A program made the position numbers and the translations under genes. Shown here piece after piece: positions 33,303 through 42,497 of a stretch of 64,000 nt of DNA; the first letter of the stretch is position 1, and each line of letters starts with the position of its first letter. The notes beneath the pieces are model-generated. The model was not told where the DNA came from. It ran no database searches and saw nothing but the letters and a program-made list of their open reading frames with translations. This stretch comes from BACL14 sp042094875 (lineage in GTDB: Bacteria; Pseudomonadota; Gammaproteobacteria; Burkholderiales; Methylophilaceae): positions 310,001 through 374,000 of the forward strand of contig JBELCI010000011.1 in the NCBI GenBank assembly GCA_042094875.1. Direction: 5' to 3'.

Positions 33303-33378
33303 GGGTGCTTAGCTCAGTTGGTAGAGCGTCGCCCTTACAAGGCGAATGTCACAGGTTCGACCCCTGTAGCACCCACCA
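33303..33378 (+). tRNA. tRNA-Val (anticodon TAC)
   Basis: A 76-nt tRNA with encoded CCA. Acceptor GGGTGCT/AGCACCC, D arm GCTC..GAGC, anticodon stem TCGCC/GGCGA with loop CTTACAA (TAC at 33336-33338), and T arm ACAGG TTCGACC CCTGT are all intact. Confidence 0.98.
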
Positions 33379-33384
33379 TTATTT

Positions 33385-33461
33385 GGAGTGGTAGTTCAGT
33401 TGGTTAGAATACCGGCCTGTCACGCCGGTGGTCGCGGGTTCGAGTCCCGTCCACTCCGCCA
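33385..33461 (+). tRNA. tRNA-Asp (anticodon GTC)
   Basis: A 77-nt tRNA with encoded CCA. Acceptor GGAGTGG/CCACTCC, anticodon stem CCGGC/GCCGG with loop CTGTCAC (GTC at 33419-33421), T arm GCGGG TTCGAGT CCCGT. It lies six bases after tRNA-Val, so the two share a transcript. Confidence 0.98.
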
Positions 33462-33468
33462 TATTAAA

Positions 33469-33495
33469 TAATAACTAATGAATATATAGTTATTA
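33469..33495 (+). terminator. Hairpin after the tRNA-Val/tRNA-Asp pair
   Basis: TAATAACTA (33469-33477) and its exact complement (33487-33495) form a 9-bp A/T-rich stem with a 9-base loop eight bases past tRNA-Asp. It lacks G+C content and a long T run, so it may be a weak terminator or a processing signal. Confidence 0.4.
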
Positions 33496-33554
33496 TTAAT
33501 AAAAAAAGAACCAAAAAGATTAATTTTGGTCTTACAAGTAAATAGGAATTTATT

Positions 33555-35447
33555 ATGTTAGAACAAATTCGAAATAGAACCCAAACTAAATTGGCTAAAG
33601 TAATATTAGCAATAATTATTATTCCATTTGCTTTGTTTGGTATCGATTCCTATTTATCTGGAGTTGGTAGCGCAGTGCACATTGCTTCTGTTAATGATGA
33701 AGCAATTACCGCTCAAGAGCTTCAAGATACAGAAAGTCAATTTGTAGCTCAAATTAGAAGCCAAAATGAAGAAACAGATCCTGCAATATTTCAAGATATT
33801 GAATTTAAAAGAGCGATACTTGATCAATTAATTACATCAAAATTAGTAAGTCAAGAAATTAAGAATGCAGGTTTTTATATTAGTGATAGTCAAATTGGTA
33901 CTTACATTTCAGGTATGCCAGAATTTAGGAGAAATGGAAAATTTTCACAGGAACAATACGATGAAGTTTTAAAAATAAATAATTTGACGCCAAAGAAATT
34001 TGATGAAAAGATTCGAGAGGACTTAGGCACGCAGCAAGTAAAAGAAAGTTTAAAGAAGCTCATATACATTCCAAAGGATAAAATACAACCACTTGTTAAT
34101 TTAACTTACCAAAAAAGGGATGTAAGTATTTTTGAATTGAAACAAGAACAATATAAGAAAAATGTAGACCTCTCTGATACTGCTTTAAAAAAAGTATACG
34201 AAGAAAGTAAGTCAAATTTTATTAGGCCTGATCAGGTTAAAATTAAATTTGTTATATATTCAGTGGCAGGAATAGTTCCTAATGTGCAAGTCTCAGACGA
34301 TGCAGTTAAAAAATATTTTACAAATAATATTAATAGATTTCAGGCTGATCAGCAAAGAAGAGCTAAACATATTCTATTTAATGTTAACTCTAATATGTCA
34401 TCTGAAGAGGTAGATGGAATAAAAGCTTCTGCACTCACTGTTCTTAAGGAAATTAAAAAAAATCCTAAAACATTTGATGAAAATGCAAAAAAATATTCAC
34501 AAGATACAGAATCTTCTAAAAATGGAGGAGACTTAGGTTTCTTCTCTAGAGGTGAAATGACAAAATCATTTGATGATGCTGTTTTTGCAATGAAAAAAAA
34601 TCAAATTTCAAATCTAATCAAAACTGAGTTTGGTTTTCACATAATAATGTTAACTGACATAAAAGGTGAAGAAGTAAAATTTGATTCAGTTAAAAATCAA
34701 ATTAAAGGAGAATTGCTATTTAATTTAGCATTAGCTGAATATGGTTCAAATGCTGAAGATTTTAGTAATGTAGTTTATGAGCAATCAGAAAACCTGGAAG
34801 CAGCAGCTAAAAAATTTGATTTAGAAATACAAGATAGCCAATGGTTAAGTTTTGATGATGCTAAGAAGTTTTTTAATAACGAAGCTTTTGCTCAAGCTAT
34901 TTTTGATAAAAATGCTATTGATGAGAAGAAAAATATTCCCGCAATTGAAGCTTCTCCTAATAACTTAGTTTCAGCAAGGGTAGTAGATTTTAGGGCATCT
35001 GAAATTAAAACTTTTGATGAAGTAAAAGATTCTATTAAAGATTTTCTTTTAGAGGCAGAGTCACAAAAACTTTTAATTACGGATGGAGGTAAATTGATCG
35101 AGGAGGTCAAATCTAATCCTAAAAAAATAGATTGGATTGATCAGTTAGTAATTGATCGAATTGACAAACAAGGTTTATCAGATCCGTTGGTTAATGCAAT
35201 TTATAAAATGGATGATAAAAAAATTCCAGGTTATTCTGGTCTTTATGATCCTAAAGGTGAAGAATATATTATTGTTAAACTTAATAAAGTGGTTACTGAA
35301 AATATTACAGATAAAGATTCAATTGATATTTACTTCAATGAATACATGGCAATGATTGGAGAAGAAGTTGAAGCAGCCTACATTTCTGATTTAAGGGTAA
35401 ATGCAAATATTGATTTTAATGAAAAATTATTTAGTAATTTTAATTAA
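33555..35447 (+). CDS. ppiD: Membrane-anchored periplasmic peptidyl-prolyl isomerase (PpiD-like)
   Basis: A 630-residue folding factor for exported proteins. One N-terminal membrane helix (about 16-34, KVILAIIIIPFALFGIDSYL) anchors it to the inner membrane. A SurA_N-type helical region follows (about 40-180). A parvulin domain lies at about 265-365 (QQRRAKHILFNV ... KYSQDTESSKNGGDLGFFSRGEMTKSFDDAVFAM ... TEFGFHIIMLTD). A long C-terminal helical part completes the PpiD/YfgM-type architecture. Its place after clpPX-lon is the usual PpiD position in proteobacteria. AGGA precedes the ATG, and its 3' end overlaps convergent fabI by four bases. Confidence 0.92.
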   Translation: MLEQIRNRTQTKLAKVILAIIIIPFALFGIDSYLSGVGSAVHIASVNDEAITAQELQDTESQFVAQIRSQNEETDPAIFQDIEFKRAILDQLITSKLVSQEIKNAGFYISDSQIGTYISGMPEFRRNGKFSQEQYDEVLKINNLTPKKFDEKIREDLGTQQVKESLKKLIYIPKDKIQPLVNLTYQKRDVSIFELKQEQYKKNVDLSDTALKKVYEESKSNFIRPDQVKIKFVIYSVAGIVPNVQVSDDAVKKYFTNNINRFQADQQRRAKHILFNVNSNMSSEEVDGIKASALTVLKEIKKNPKTFDENAKKYSQDTESSKNGGDLGFFSRGEMTKSFDDAVFAMKKNQISNLIKTEFGFHIIMLTDIKGEEVKFDSVKNQIKGELLFNLALAEYGSNAEDFSNVVYEQSENLEAAAKKFDLEIQDSQWLSFDDAKKFFNNEAFAQAIFDKNAIDEKKNIPAIEASPNNLVSARVVDFRASEIKTFDEVKDSIKDFLLEAESQKLLITDGGKLIEEVKSNPKKIDWIDQLVIDRIDKQGLSDPLVNAIYKMDDKKIPGYSGLYDPKGEEYIIVKLNKVVTENITDKDSIDIYFNEYMAMIGEEVEAAYISDLRVNANIDFNEKLFSNFN

Positions 35448-36226
35448 TCAATAGTACCAGCAGCAGTAATATTCATTCCGCCATCTACGTATGTAATTTC
35501 ACCCGTAACACCTGAAGCAAGATCACTTGACAAGAATGCAGCAACATTACCAACTTCTTCAATTGTTACATTTCTTTTAAGCGCGGCATGCCGTTGATTG
35601 AAATCATACATTTTATCAAAGTTTGCGATACCTGAAGCAGCAAGAGTTTTTATCGGACCTGCAGAAATCGCATTAACTCGAATATTTTTATTCCCAAGAC
35701 TATGTGCCATATACCTTACATTCGCTTCTAAACTTGCTTTTGCTAGGCCCATAACATTGTAATTAGGCATTGTTCTTTCTGCCCCAAGATAACTAAGGGT
35801 TAATAAGCTAGCATTTTTATTTAAATATGGTACAGCTTCTTTTGCAAGAGCGGTAAAACTAAAAGAACTAATATTATGTGCAATTGTAAAATTTTCACGA
35901 GTAGTTGATTCAATAAAGTCACCACTTAATGCCTCTCTAGGAACAAAAGCTATTGAATGCACTAAAACATCAAATTTACCCCATTCTTTTTCAAGTAATG
36001 GGAAAAGATTTTTTATATCATCATCACTCGAAACATCACAAGGTAAGACAATTTTCGATTCAAAATCTGAAGCAAGTTTTTGAACTCTAGTTTGATGTTT
36101 ATCCATTTGATAAGTAAACGCTAATTCGGCCCCTTGTTTTCTCATTGAGGTCGCTATACCATATGCAATAGATCTATCGCTTAGGAGCCCAAGTATTAGT
36201 ACTTTTTTATTTTTTAAAAAACTCAT
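35444..36226 (-). CDS. fabI: Enoyl-[acyl-carrier-protein] reductase (NADH)
   Basis: FabI catalyses the last reduction of each fatty-acid elongation cycle. The protein is 260 residues of the short-chain dehydrogenase fold. The divergent nucleotide site GLLSDRSIAYGIA is at 13-25. The catalytic residues are Tyr146 (LSYLGAER), Tyr156 and Lys163 (NYNVMGLAKASLE), as in classical FabI. AGPIKTLAASGI is the substrate-loop region. It is the last gene of the gloB-mltD-importer-fabI run, 25 bp after the YejE-like permease gene. Confidence 0.97.
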   Translation of the reverse strand: MSFLKNKKVLILGLLSDRSIAYGIATSMRKQGAELAFTYQMDKHQTRVQKLASDFESKIVLPCDVSSDDDIKNLFPLLEKEWGKFDVLVHSIAFVPREALSGDFIESTTRENFTIAHNISSFSFTALAKEAVPYLNKNASLLTLSYLGAERTMPNYNVMGLAKASLEANVRYMAHSLGNKNIRVNAISAGPIKTLAASGIANFDKMYDFNQRHAALKRNVTIEEVGNVAAFLSSDLASGVTGEITYVDGGMNITAAGTID

Positions 36227-36251
36227 ATTTGATTTTTCTCTAGTGTAAATT

Positions 36252-37070
36252 TTAATTTTTATTTTTAGGATCTAAAACATCTCTTAAACCCTCACCAAGT
36301 AAATTATATCCTAATACAGTTATGAGAATAGCTAAACCGGGAAATAAGGAAAGCCACCATGCAAATTGAATATATTCTTTACCGTCAGTAAGAATATTTC
36401 CCCATGAGGCAGTTGGAGCTTGAACCCCTAATCCTAAAAAACTAAGGCCAGATTCTACTAAAACTGCACTTGCAATACCTAAAACTGAACTAACAATAAT
36501 TGGTGTTAAGCTATTTGGAAGTAGATGCTTAATTATTATTGAGAAATGATTTGATCCCATTGTTTCAGATGCTAAAACGTACTCCCTTTGTCTTAAACTA
36601 AAAAATTCTGCTCTTACTAGTCGCGTAACCCCCATCCATGATGTTAAACCGATAACAATCATAATATTCCATATCGATGGGGTGAGAAAAGCTATAACAG
36701 CTAGTATTAGAAAGAATGTTGGTATTGATAACATTATGTCTACAAAACGCATAATAATTGAATCTACCCATCCTCTATAAAATCCAGCTATTGATCCTAA
36801 AATTACACCAATAAAAGTTGCGATTCCAACAGCTACAAATCCGACTAGCAAGGATATTCTGGCACCATATAACATTCTTGAAAAAACATCTCTACCAAGC
36901 CCATCAGTACCCATTAAGTGATTTAATGATGGTGGATATAGTATTGAATTTATATCGATAAAATTTGGATCATATGGAGCAATAATAGGAGCAATTAATG
37001 CAAATATTAATACCAATAAAATTATTATAAAACCTGACATTGCAAGAGGATTTTTTAAGAAAATTTTCAT
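36252..37070 (-). CDS. Oligopeptide-type ABC transporter permease (DppC/YejE-like)
   Basis: A 272-residue inner-membrane permease with about six transmembrane helices (first at about 13-33). The N-terminal PYDPNFIDINSILYPPS..HLMGTDGLGRDVFSRMLYGAR is the typical OppC/DppC segment. The EAA-type loop is VLASETMGSNHFSIIIKHLLPNS. It overlaps the partner permease gene by four bases. It would form the channel for uptake of peptides or similar solutes. No ATPase gene (DppD/DppF or YejF type) is near. Confidence 0.93.
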   Translation of the reverse strand: MKIFLKNPLAMSGFIIILLVLIFALIAPIIAPYDPNFIDINSILYPPSLNHLMGTDGLGRDVFSRMLYGARISLLVGFVAVGIATFIGVILGSIAGFYRGWVDSIIMRFVDIMLSIPTFFLILAVIAFLTPSIWNIMIVIGLTSWMGVTRLVRAEFFSLRQREYVLASETMGSNHFSIIIKHLLPNSLTPIIVSSVLGIASAVLVESGLSFLGLGVQAPTASWGNILTDGKEYIQFAWWLSLFPGLAILITVLGYNLLGEGLRDVLDPKNKN

Positions 37071-38086
37071 TTTACTAGACCTTTTCTTACCCTAGGGTCA
37101 GCCCATGCATAACCAATATCAGCTAAGAGGTTCCCAATTAAAGTTAAAACTGAACCAATGGTTAGAATACCCATAATTACAGGAAAATCTCGCATTAAAA
37201 CAGAATCATAAAAAAGTTTACCCATCCCTGGTATTGCAAAAATAGATTCTGCGATTACAGAACCACCAATTAGACCAGGTATTGATAAGCCTATGATTGT
37301 AATTAGTGGGAGGATGGCATTTTTAAGTGCATGGATAAATACAATTTTATTTTCTTGTAAGCCTTTTGATCTTGCAGTCGTTATAAAATCTTGATGAAGA
37401 ATATCAAGCATTCCATTTCTTACGTATAAAGATATTCCAGCTAGACCACTCAATGAAGATATAGAAACAGGAAGAACTAAGTGTTTTAAGAGATCTATAA
37501 ATTGACCAAAACTACTAAGGTTTTCAAAGCCTGGGCTATGCAAACCTGAAATAGGTAACCATTGGTTACTTACTCCTGTCCAGTACATTAATAAAAGAGC
37601 TAACCAGAAACCGGGTATTGCAAAGGCAATAAAAACGAATAAAGTTATTGATCGGTCAACCCATGTGTTCTGTCTAACTGCAGAAAGAGTTCCTAAGCAT
37701 ATGGAAATAGTAAAAATTATAAAAATCCCTATAAGATTTATCATAAGTGTTATTGGAAGAGATTCTTGGATTAAACCTTTTGTTATATTTCCAGATTTAT
37801 CTTTTCTTTCCCATAAAACTGGTTTTTGATGAGATGCAAATGAATTTCCAAAATCAAGTTCAGCAATCCTTTTTAACCAAAGACCGTATTGGATAATGAC
37901 CGGTTTATCAAGATTATAGAGTTCTCTTAATTTCTGCCTAGATTCTTCTGAAGCCCTTGGGTTAAAAGATGACTCATTTGAGGTTACATCACCTGGAGCA
38001 AGATGCATTATGAAGAACGAAATTAGGCTTATACCAATTAGCATTGGTATCATCCATAGAATTCGTTTTATTAGGTATGCTGTCAT
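37067..38086 (-). CDS. Oligopeptide-type ABC transporter permease (DppB/YejB-like)
   Basis: A 339-residue inner-membrane permease. It begins TAYLIKRILWMIPMLIGISLISFFIMHLAPGD, the standard OppB/DppB start, and contains the EAA-type loop TTARSKGLQENKIVFIHALKNAILPLITIIG. The region around 95-115 has an extra periplasmic loop (KPVLWERKDKSGNITKGL) that is typical of the YejB subgroup rather than short DppB. It lies 11 bp after the binding-protein gene and overlaps the next permease gene by four bases. Confidence 0.93.
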   Translation of the reverse strand: MTAYLIKRILWMIPMLIGISLISFFIMHLAPGDVTSNESSFNPRASEESRQKLRELYNLDKPVIIQYGLWLKRIAELDFGNSFASHQKPVLWERKDKSGNITKGLIQESLPITLMINLIGIFIIFTISICLGTLSAVRQNTWVDRSITLFVFIAFAIPGFWLALLLMYWTGVSNQWLPISGLHSPGFENLSSFGQFIDLLKHLVLPVSISSLSGLAGISLYVRNGMLDILHQDFITTARSKGLQENKIVFIHALKNAILPLITIIGLSIPGLIGGSVIAESIFAIPGMGKLFYDSVLMRDFPVIMGILTIGSVLTLIGNLLADIGYAWADPRVRKGLVK

Positions 38087-38097
38087 GAATTATTCCA

Positions 38098-39732
38098 TTA
38101 TTCCATTATTTCATTTCTTCTTAGTGGTTTGGGTATAAACCAATCATAATTATTATGATAAATTCCAGCAGGAGGAGAAGGTTGCTTTATACCTTTAACT
38201 CTTTTGTGCACTGCACTTAAGCTATAACCTGCGTATAAGTATATTATTGGAGAGTCTTCTAACAAATATTTTGAGAATTCGTGATAAATTTTTTCACGCT
38301 TAAGGAGATTTAATTCTTTACGGCCAACTTCTAATAATTTATCAACATTCTTGTTGGAATACCCTAGAAAATTGAATTGACCAGGACCTTGTTGAGAAGA
38401 ATGCCAAATATTATATTGATCTGGATCTAAAGATAAACTCCACCCAAGAACAACAACATCAAAATCACCTGTTTTTATAAATCTATTAACAAAACTTGCC
38501 CATTCGATTACTCTAATGGACACTTCAACTCCAATCTCTTGTAATCTTCTTTGTATTAAAACGGCTGTCATTTCTCTTTGTTTATTTTGATTTGTAATTA
38601 TTTCAAATTTTAAAGGTTTGCCGTCTTTCATCAGAGCACCTTTACTGTTTTTAATATAACCAGCTTCATTGAGTAATTTAAGCGCTTTCTTAGGGTTGTA
38701 CGGGTATGGATTTAAATTAGGATTGTTCCAGCGAGTACCTGGCTTATATGGGCTCGAAATTGATTCACCTAAACCCAAAAGAACCCCTTTTATGATCTCT
38801 TCCTTATCGATTGCGTAATTTAATGCTTGCCTAACTTTAATATCATTAAAAGGTGCTTTTCTGAGATTAAAGCCAAGATATGTATAGCCATTTCCCAATT
38901 CTTTATAAAGATCAATTTTTCTTTGAAGATCTTTTTTTGCAGGGAAAACTCTTTGATATTGAATTGGGTTTATGTTCATAAGGTCGATATTATCTGCTGT
39001 TAACTCTAAAAACTGAGATGAAGTGTCTGGTATTATTCTAGATATTAATTTTTTAATTAAAGGTGGGCCTGAGATACTTTTCTCATTAGCTTTTAAGGTT
39101 ACTTGCTGACCACTAATCCAATTATCAAGCTTGTAATAGCTTGAACCTATTGGGTTTCTAGAAAAAAAGGTATTATTGATATCTTCATTTTCTAAAATAT
39201 GTTTTGGAAGAATATGTAAAGACGCCCATGTATCAAGTGCTGGAGCATAACTATCTGCATATGTAATTTGAAATGTCAGTGGATTAGGGGCTTCGGCTTT
39301 TATTACCAGTTGATAATCAGATGCGTATGGAGTTCTTGTATTTGGATTTGTTATTAATTTCCAAGTAAATAATACATCAGAGCTTGTTAGTGGTTCACCA
39401 TCTTGCCACTCTAGACCTTTTTTTAATTTAAAAGTGATTGTTTTTTGATTGTTTGATATTTGCCAATTTTCAGCTAAATCCGGAGCATATTCTAAATTTT
39501 CGTCATATTTGATTAAAGTGTTAAAAATATTTCCAGCAATAGCTGAAGATGCAGAATCACCAGCAATCATAGCAATAAGATTACTTGGTTCACCTATCAT
39601 CGCATTAATTAAACTTCCTCCAGGTTTACTAATAAATTTTCTATTAAAATCAATTACTTCTGATTCTTTTTTCGAGCAACTTATTATTAGTAATGAATAA
39701 ATAAAAAAGGTAAAAATTAAGAATTTTTTCAT
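38098..39732 (-). CDS. Oligopeptide-type ABC transporter substrate-binding lipoprotein
   Basis: A 544-residue extracytoplasmic solute-binding protein of family 5 (OppA/DppA/YejA). The lipoprotein signal ends LLIISC with Cys19 as the lipidated residue. Family blocks are LAENWQISNNQKTITFKLKKGLEWQDGEPLTSSDVLFTW and KVRQALNYAIDKEEIIKGVLLGLG. It delivers substrate to the two downstream permeases. It is 12 bp after the lytic transglycosylase gene mltD, which suggests that cell-wall peptides might be the cargo, an inference from context only. Confidence 0.92.
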   Translation of the reverse strand: MKKFLIFTFFIYSLLIISCSKKESEVIDFNRKFISKPGGSLINAMIGEPSNLIAMIAGDSASSAIAGNIFNTLIKYDENLEYAPDLAENWQISNNQKTITFKLKKGLEWQDGEPLTSSDVLFTWKLITNPNTRTPYASDYQLVIKAEAPNPLTFQITYADSYAPALDTWASLHILPKHILENEDINNTFFSRNPIGSSYYKLDNWISGQQVTLKANEKSISGPPLIKKLISRIIPDTSSQFLELTADNIDLMNINPIQYQRVFPAKKDLQRKIDLYKELGNGYTYLGFNLRKAPFNDIKVRQALNYAIDKEEIIKGVLLGLGESISSPYKPGTRWNNPNLNPYPYNPKKALKLLNEAGYIKNSKGALMKDGKPLKFEIITNQNKQREMTAVLIQRRLQEIGVEVSIRVIEWASFVNRFIKTGDFDVVVLGWSLSLDPDQYNIWHSSQQGPGQFNFLGYSNKNVDKLLEVGRKELNLLKREKIYHEFSKYLLEDSPIIYLYAGYSLSAVHKRVKGIKQPSPPAGIYHNNYDWFIPKPLRRNEIME

Positions 39733-39744
39733 ATGTATAGCAAA

Positions 39745-41067
39745 TTATTTAGGAATATCTAAGATATCACCTATGATTATTTTATCGGAACGTAGTTCAT
39801 TAAATTCTTTAATGTCTTTGACAGAAATATTGTATGTATCTGAAATATGGCTCAATGTTTCTCCAGACTTTATTTTGTGGGTAATAATTTTTGAATAATT
39901 GTATAGTTCATTAATATTAGTTGGGAAATATGTAGTTATTGCATCTTTATTAGGTATAAGAATGGTGGAGTTTCTTCTAAATGTTTTTCTCCTTTCTAAA
40001 CGATTAACTTGAGTAAGTATTTTTCTATCTATCCCAAATTTTTTAGCTACTTGAGCGACACTTTCTTTTCTTTTAGGTTTATATGGAGTCCAATTAGATA
40101 AAGGTTTGCTATAACCATGAAAATTGTAATTAAAGATATGAATATTTTGATAAGGAAGATTAATTTTTTCAGGGGTATTAGTAACCTTTATTACAGGTCT
40201 TTTATGTTGAGGATTCAGAAGTTGAAATTCCTCAATTGATATTTCTGCAAGTCTTGCAATGAGTTGAGTATCGATATTTTTATTTACTGTGATAGTTTCA
40301 AAATATGGTTTATTTTTAATATAGGGCAAACTCAATCCATATTTTTTTGGGTTACTAATAATATTTTTAATAGCAAAAAGTTTTGGGACATAGTTTTTAG
40401 TTTCCCTAGGTATTCTTAAACTGTAATAGCTCGTTGATTTTTTGTTTCTTTTGTTTCTTTTAATTGCTCTACTAATCCTCCCTTCACCAGCATTGTATGA
40501 TGCTAAAGCTAATTCCCATGATCCAAATTCTTTATACAATTTTTCTAAGTAATTTAAGGCAGCATCTGTCGATTCTGTTACATTTCTTCGATTATCAACC
40601 CACCAATTTTGTTTTAAACCATAAATCTTTCCTGTTGAAGGAATAAATTGCCACATTCCAGCCGCTTTCTTTCTTGAAGTTGCAATAGGGTTATATGCGC
40701 TTTCAATCATCGGTAGAAGTGCTATTTCCATCGGCATATTTCTTTTTTGAACTTCATTTGTAACATAAAAAAGATATTTTTCACTTCTTTCAAGCATTCT
40801 TTCGACATACTCTGGTCTTTTTGAATACCATTTTTCAAAATTTCTAATTCTTCGGCTTGGTCTTTGTTTCATCTTATAGCCACTATTAATTCTTGACCAG
40901 ATACTAAGGTTTTCATTTAATTTTTTAATATTTTGATTTTTTTTATCTGCATTTATAACTGTTATTTGTTGTCCTAATGCATTTGTCTCGGATTGAACAT
41001 TTATTGCTATTGAGCAAAATAATAGTAGTAATAATATTTTTAATGGGTGACTTACTTTAAAATTCAT
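39745..41067 (-). CDS. mltD: Membrane-bound lytic murein transglycosylase D with LysM domains
   Basis: An exported peptidoglycan lytic transglycosylase of 440 residues. A signal peptide covers about 1-27. The SLT domain spans about 100-220, with the catalytic Glu in LLPMIESAYNPIATS and the signatures AAGMWQFIPSTGKIYGL and WELALASYNAGEGRI. LysM repeats follow at about 330-370 and 395-438 (KSGETLSHISDTYNISVKDIKEFNEL) and bind glycan. It cleaves murein to 1,6-anhydro products. The gene overlaps gloB by 11 bp and precedes a peptide-importer operon by 12 bp. Confidence 0.95.
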   Translation of the reverse strand: MNFKVSHPLKILLLLLFCSIAINVQSETNALGQQITVINADKKNQNIKKLNENLSIWSRINSGYKMKQRPSRRIRNFEKWYSKRPEYVERMLERSEKYLFYVTNEVQKRNMPMEIALLPMIESAYNPIATSRKKAAGMWQFIPSTGKIYGLKQNWWVDNRRNVTESTDAALNYLEKLYKEFGSWELALASYNAGEGRISRAIKRNKRNKKSTSYYSLRIPRETKNYVPKLFAIKNIISNPKKYGLSLPYIKNKPYFETITVNKNIDTQLIARLAEISIEEFQLLNPQHKRPVIKVTNTPEKINLPYQNIHIFNYNFHGYSKPLSNWTPYKPKRKESVAQVAKKFGIDRKILTQVNRLERRKTFRRNSTILIPNKDAITTYFPTNINELYNYSKIITHKIKSGETLSHISDTYNISVKDIKEFNELRSDKIIIGDILDIPK

Positions 41068-41785
41068 CTTTTTTCTTTCTAATTAATTTGAACTCATCAC
41101 TTGTTTTTGCCCTGAGAAAAGGATTAGTCTCCAGCTCATCTTTTAGTAATGATGGAATCGTAATGTCTACATTTTGTAGTTTTTTAGAACGTTCTTTTAA
41201 TCGCTTATTTTTAGGATCTATAGTTAAAGCAAATTTTATATTTTGTTTTGTATATTCATGTGCACAATATATCTTTGTATTAGGATTAAGGGAAGATATT
41301 TTAGATAAAGAATGAAACATTTCATCATATGATCCTTCAAATAATCTCCCACAGCCGCATGCAAATAAAGTATCTCCACAAAACAAATGATTAGAATCTA
41401 CATACACTAAGTGATCAAGAGTGTGACCTGGGGTCTCAATAACATAAAATTTAATTTTTGTATTTAATATTGAAACTAAATCACCTTCTTTTACAATTTC
41501 ATATTTGAATCTAAATTCATTATTTTCAGGACCAAAAATTTTAACTTTTGGAAAATTTTTTATTAATTCTTCAACACCATCAATATGATCAAAATGTTTA
41601 TGTGTAATTAATATCCCAACTAATTCTAAATCCATTTCTTTTAATTTAATAAGTGATGATTTAGCCTCTCCTGGATCAACAATTACTGCATTATTTTTTT
41701 CTTGTATTATCCAAATATAATTGTCCTTAAATGCTTTAATTGGGAAAATATTGATTTTATTATTTTGGGGTAAGTTTAAGTGCAT
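41057..41785 (-). CDS. gloB: Hydroxyacylglutathione hydrolase (glyoxalase II)
   Basis: A metallo-beta-lactamase-fold thioesterase of 242 residues that hydrolyses S-lactoylglutathione, detoxifying methylglyoxal. The metal-binding motif THKHFDHIDG is near residues 55-65. ETPGHTLDHLVY, FCGDTLFACGCGRLFEG and CAHEYTKQNIKFA carry the remaining metal and glutathione ligands. It overlaps mltD downstream by 11 bp and is divergent from a methyltransferase gene, with about 42 bp between the chosen starts. The arrangement gloB / methyltransferase / rnhA / dnaQ is widely conserved in proteobacteria. Confidence 0.95.
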   Translation of the reverse strand: MHLNLPQNNKINIFPIKAFKDNYIWIIQEKNNAVIVDPGEAKSSLIKLKEMDLELVGILITHKHFDHIDGVEELIKNFPKVKIFGPENNEFRFKYEIVKEGDLVSILNTKIKFYVIETPGHTLDHLVYVDSNHLFCGDTLFACGCGRLFEGSYDEMFHSLSKISSLNPNTKIYCAHEYTKQNIKFALTIDPKNKRLKERSKKLQNVDITIPSLLKDELETNPFLRAKTSDEFKLIRKKKDEF

Positions 41786-41827
41786 ATATGCTTAAGTTTA
41801 CTATGTTTTTATGGTATTTTTAAAAAT

Positions 41828-42490
41828 ATGAATTGGTTTGAAACAAAAAGTGCAAAAAGTTTGATTTTGCAAGAAAAAAAAATAATTAATAAATTTATTG
41901 AGGATAAATTTGGATATCATGCGCTGCAGTTAGGCAGCCCTTTTACAAACTTTCTTGAAAATTCAAGGATAAGTAATCATATTTTTAATCAGGGACCATC
42001 AAAAAATATTAGCTTTAATAATTTCTCTTTTCCATTAGCTGATGATTCAATCGATTTAGTTATTTGTTCTCATTATATTGAGCAAGGTTATAATTCAATT
42101 TTCTTAGAAGAGCTTTATAGAATAATTATACCTGGTGGCCACTTAGTCTTAATTTCATTTAATCCTTTTAGTTTTGCTGGTATTAGAAATATGTTTGGAT
42201 TTAGTATGGATTTTCCATGGAATTCAAATTTTGTTAGTATATCGACAATTCAAAGCAATCTTACTGAAACTGGTTTCTCAATAGAGCAAGCAGAAATTTT
42301 AAATTACCAATTTTTGTTTTCTGATGAAAACTCTAATTTTAATAAAAATATGGAAAAGATTGGTAATAGATGGTTACCATTATTTGGTAATTTATATTTT
42401 ATAGTTGTGCAAAAAAAGGTAATTGGACTTACCCCAATAAAACCAAAATGGAGAAACTCTAAAAAATCTACCGTTTTAAAGGAAGAGTGA
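41828..42490 (+). CDS. Class I SAM-dependent methyltransferase, substrate unknown
   Basis: A 220-residue methyltransferase-fold protein of the type found between gloB and rnhA in many proteobacteria. The SAM-binding motif I is weak (YHALQLGSPF rather than GxGxG). Later motifs are clear: DDSIDLVICSHYIEQGYN, then LYRIIIPGGHLVLISFNPFSFAGIRNMF. The start is set at ATG 41828, which gives MNWFETKSAKSL, like homologues; a longer frame to 41780 would overlap the gloB start and adds a meaningless hydrophobic leader. The substrate is not known to me. rnhA starts seven bases after its stop. Confidence 0.85.
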   Translation: MNWFETKSAKSLILQEKKIINKFIEDKFGYHALQLGSPFTNFLENSRISNHIFNQGPSKNISFNNFSFPLADDSIDLVICSHYIEQGYNSIFLEELYRIIIPGGHLVLISFNPFSFAGIRNMFGFSMDFPWNSNFVSISTIQSNLTETGFSIEQAEILNYQFLFSDENSNFNKNMEKIGNRWLPLFGNLYFIVVQKKVIGLTPIKPKWRNSKKSTVLKEE

Positions 42491-42497
42491 TTTTAAT

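Noticed and set aside
33510..33530. ACCAAAA/TTTTGGT hairpin upstream of the ppiD-like gene
   Set aside because: Seven A/T-rich pairs are likely by chance here and there is no T run or known regulatory element.
41780..41827. Earlier ATG (41780) for the methyltransferase
   Set aside because: It would overlap the divergent gloB start and adds 16 cysteine-rich hydrophobic residues not expected in this cytoplasmic family; ATG 41828 fits.
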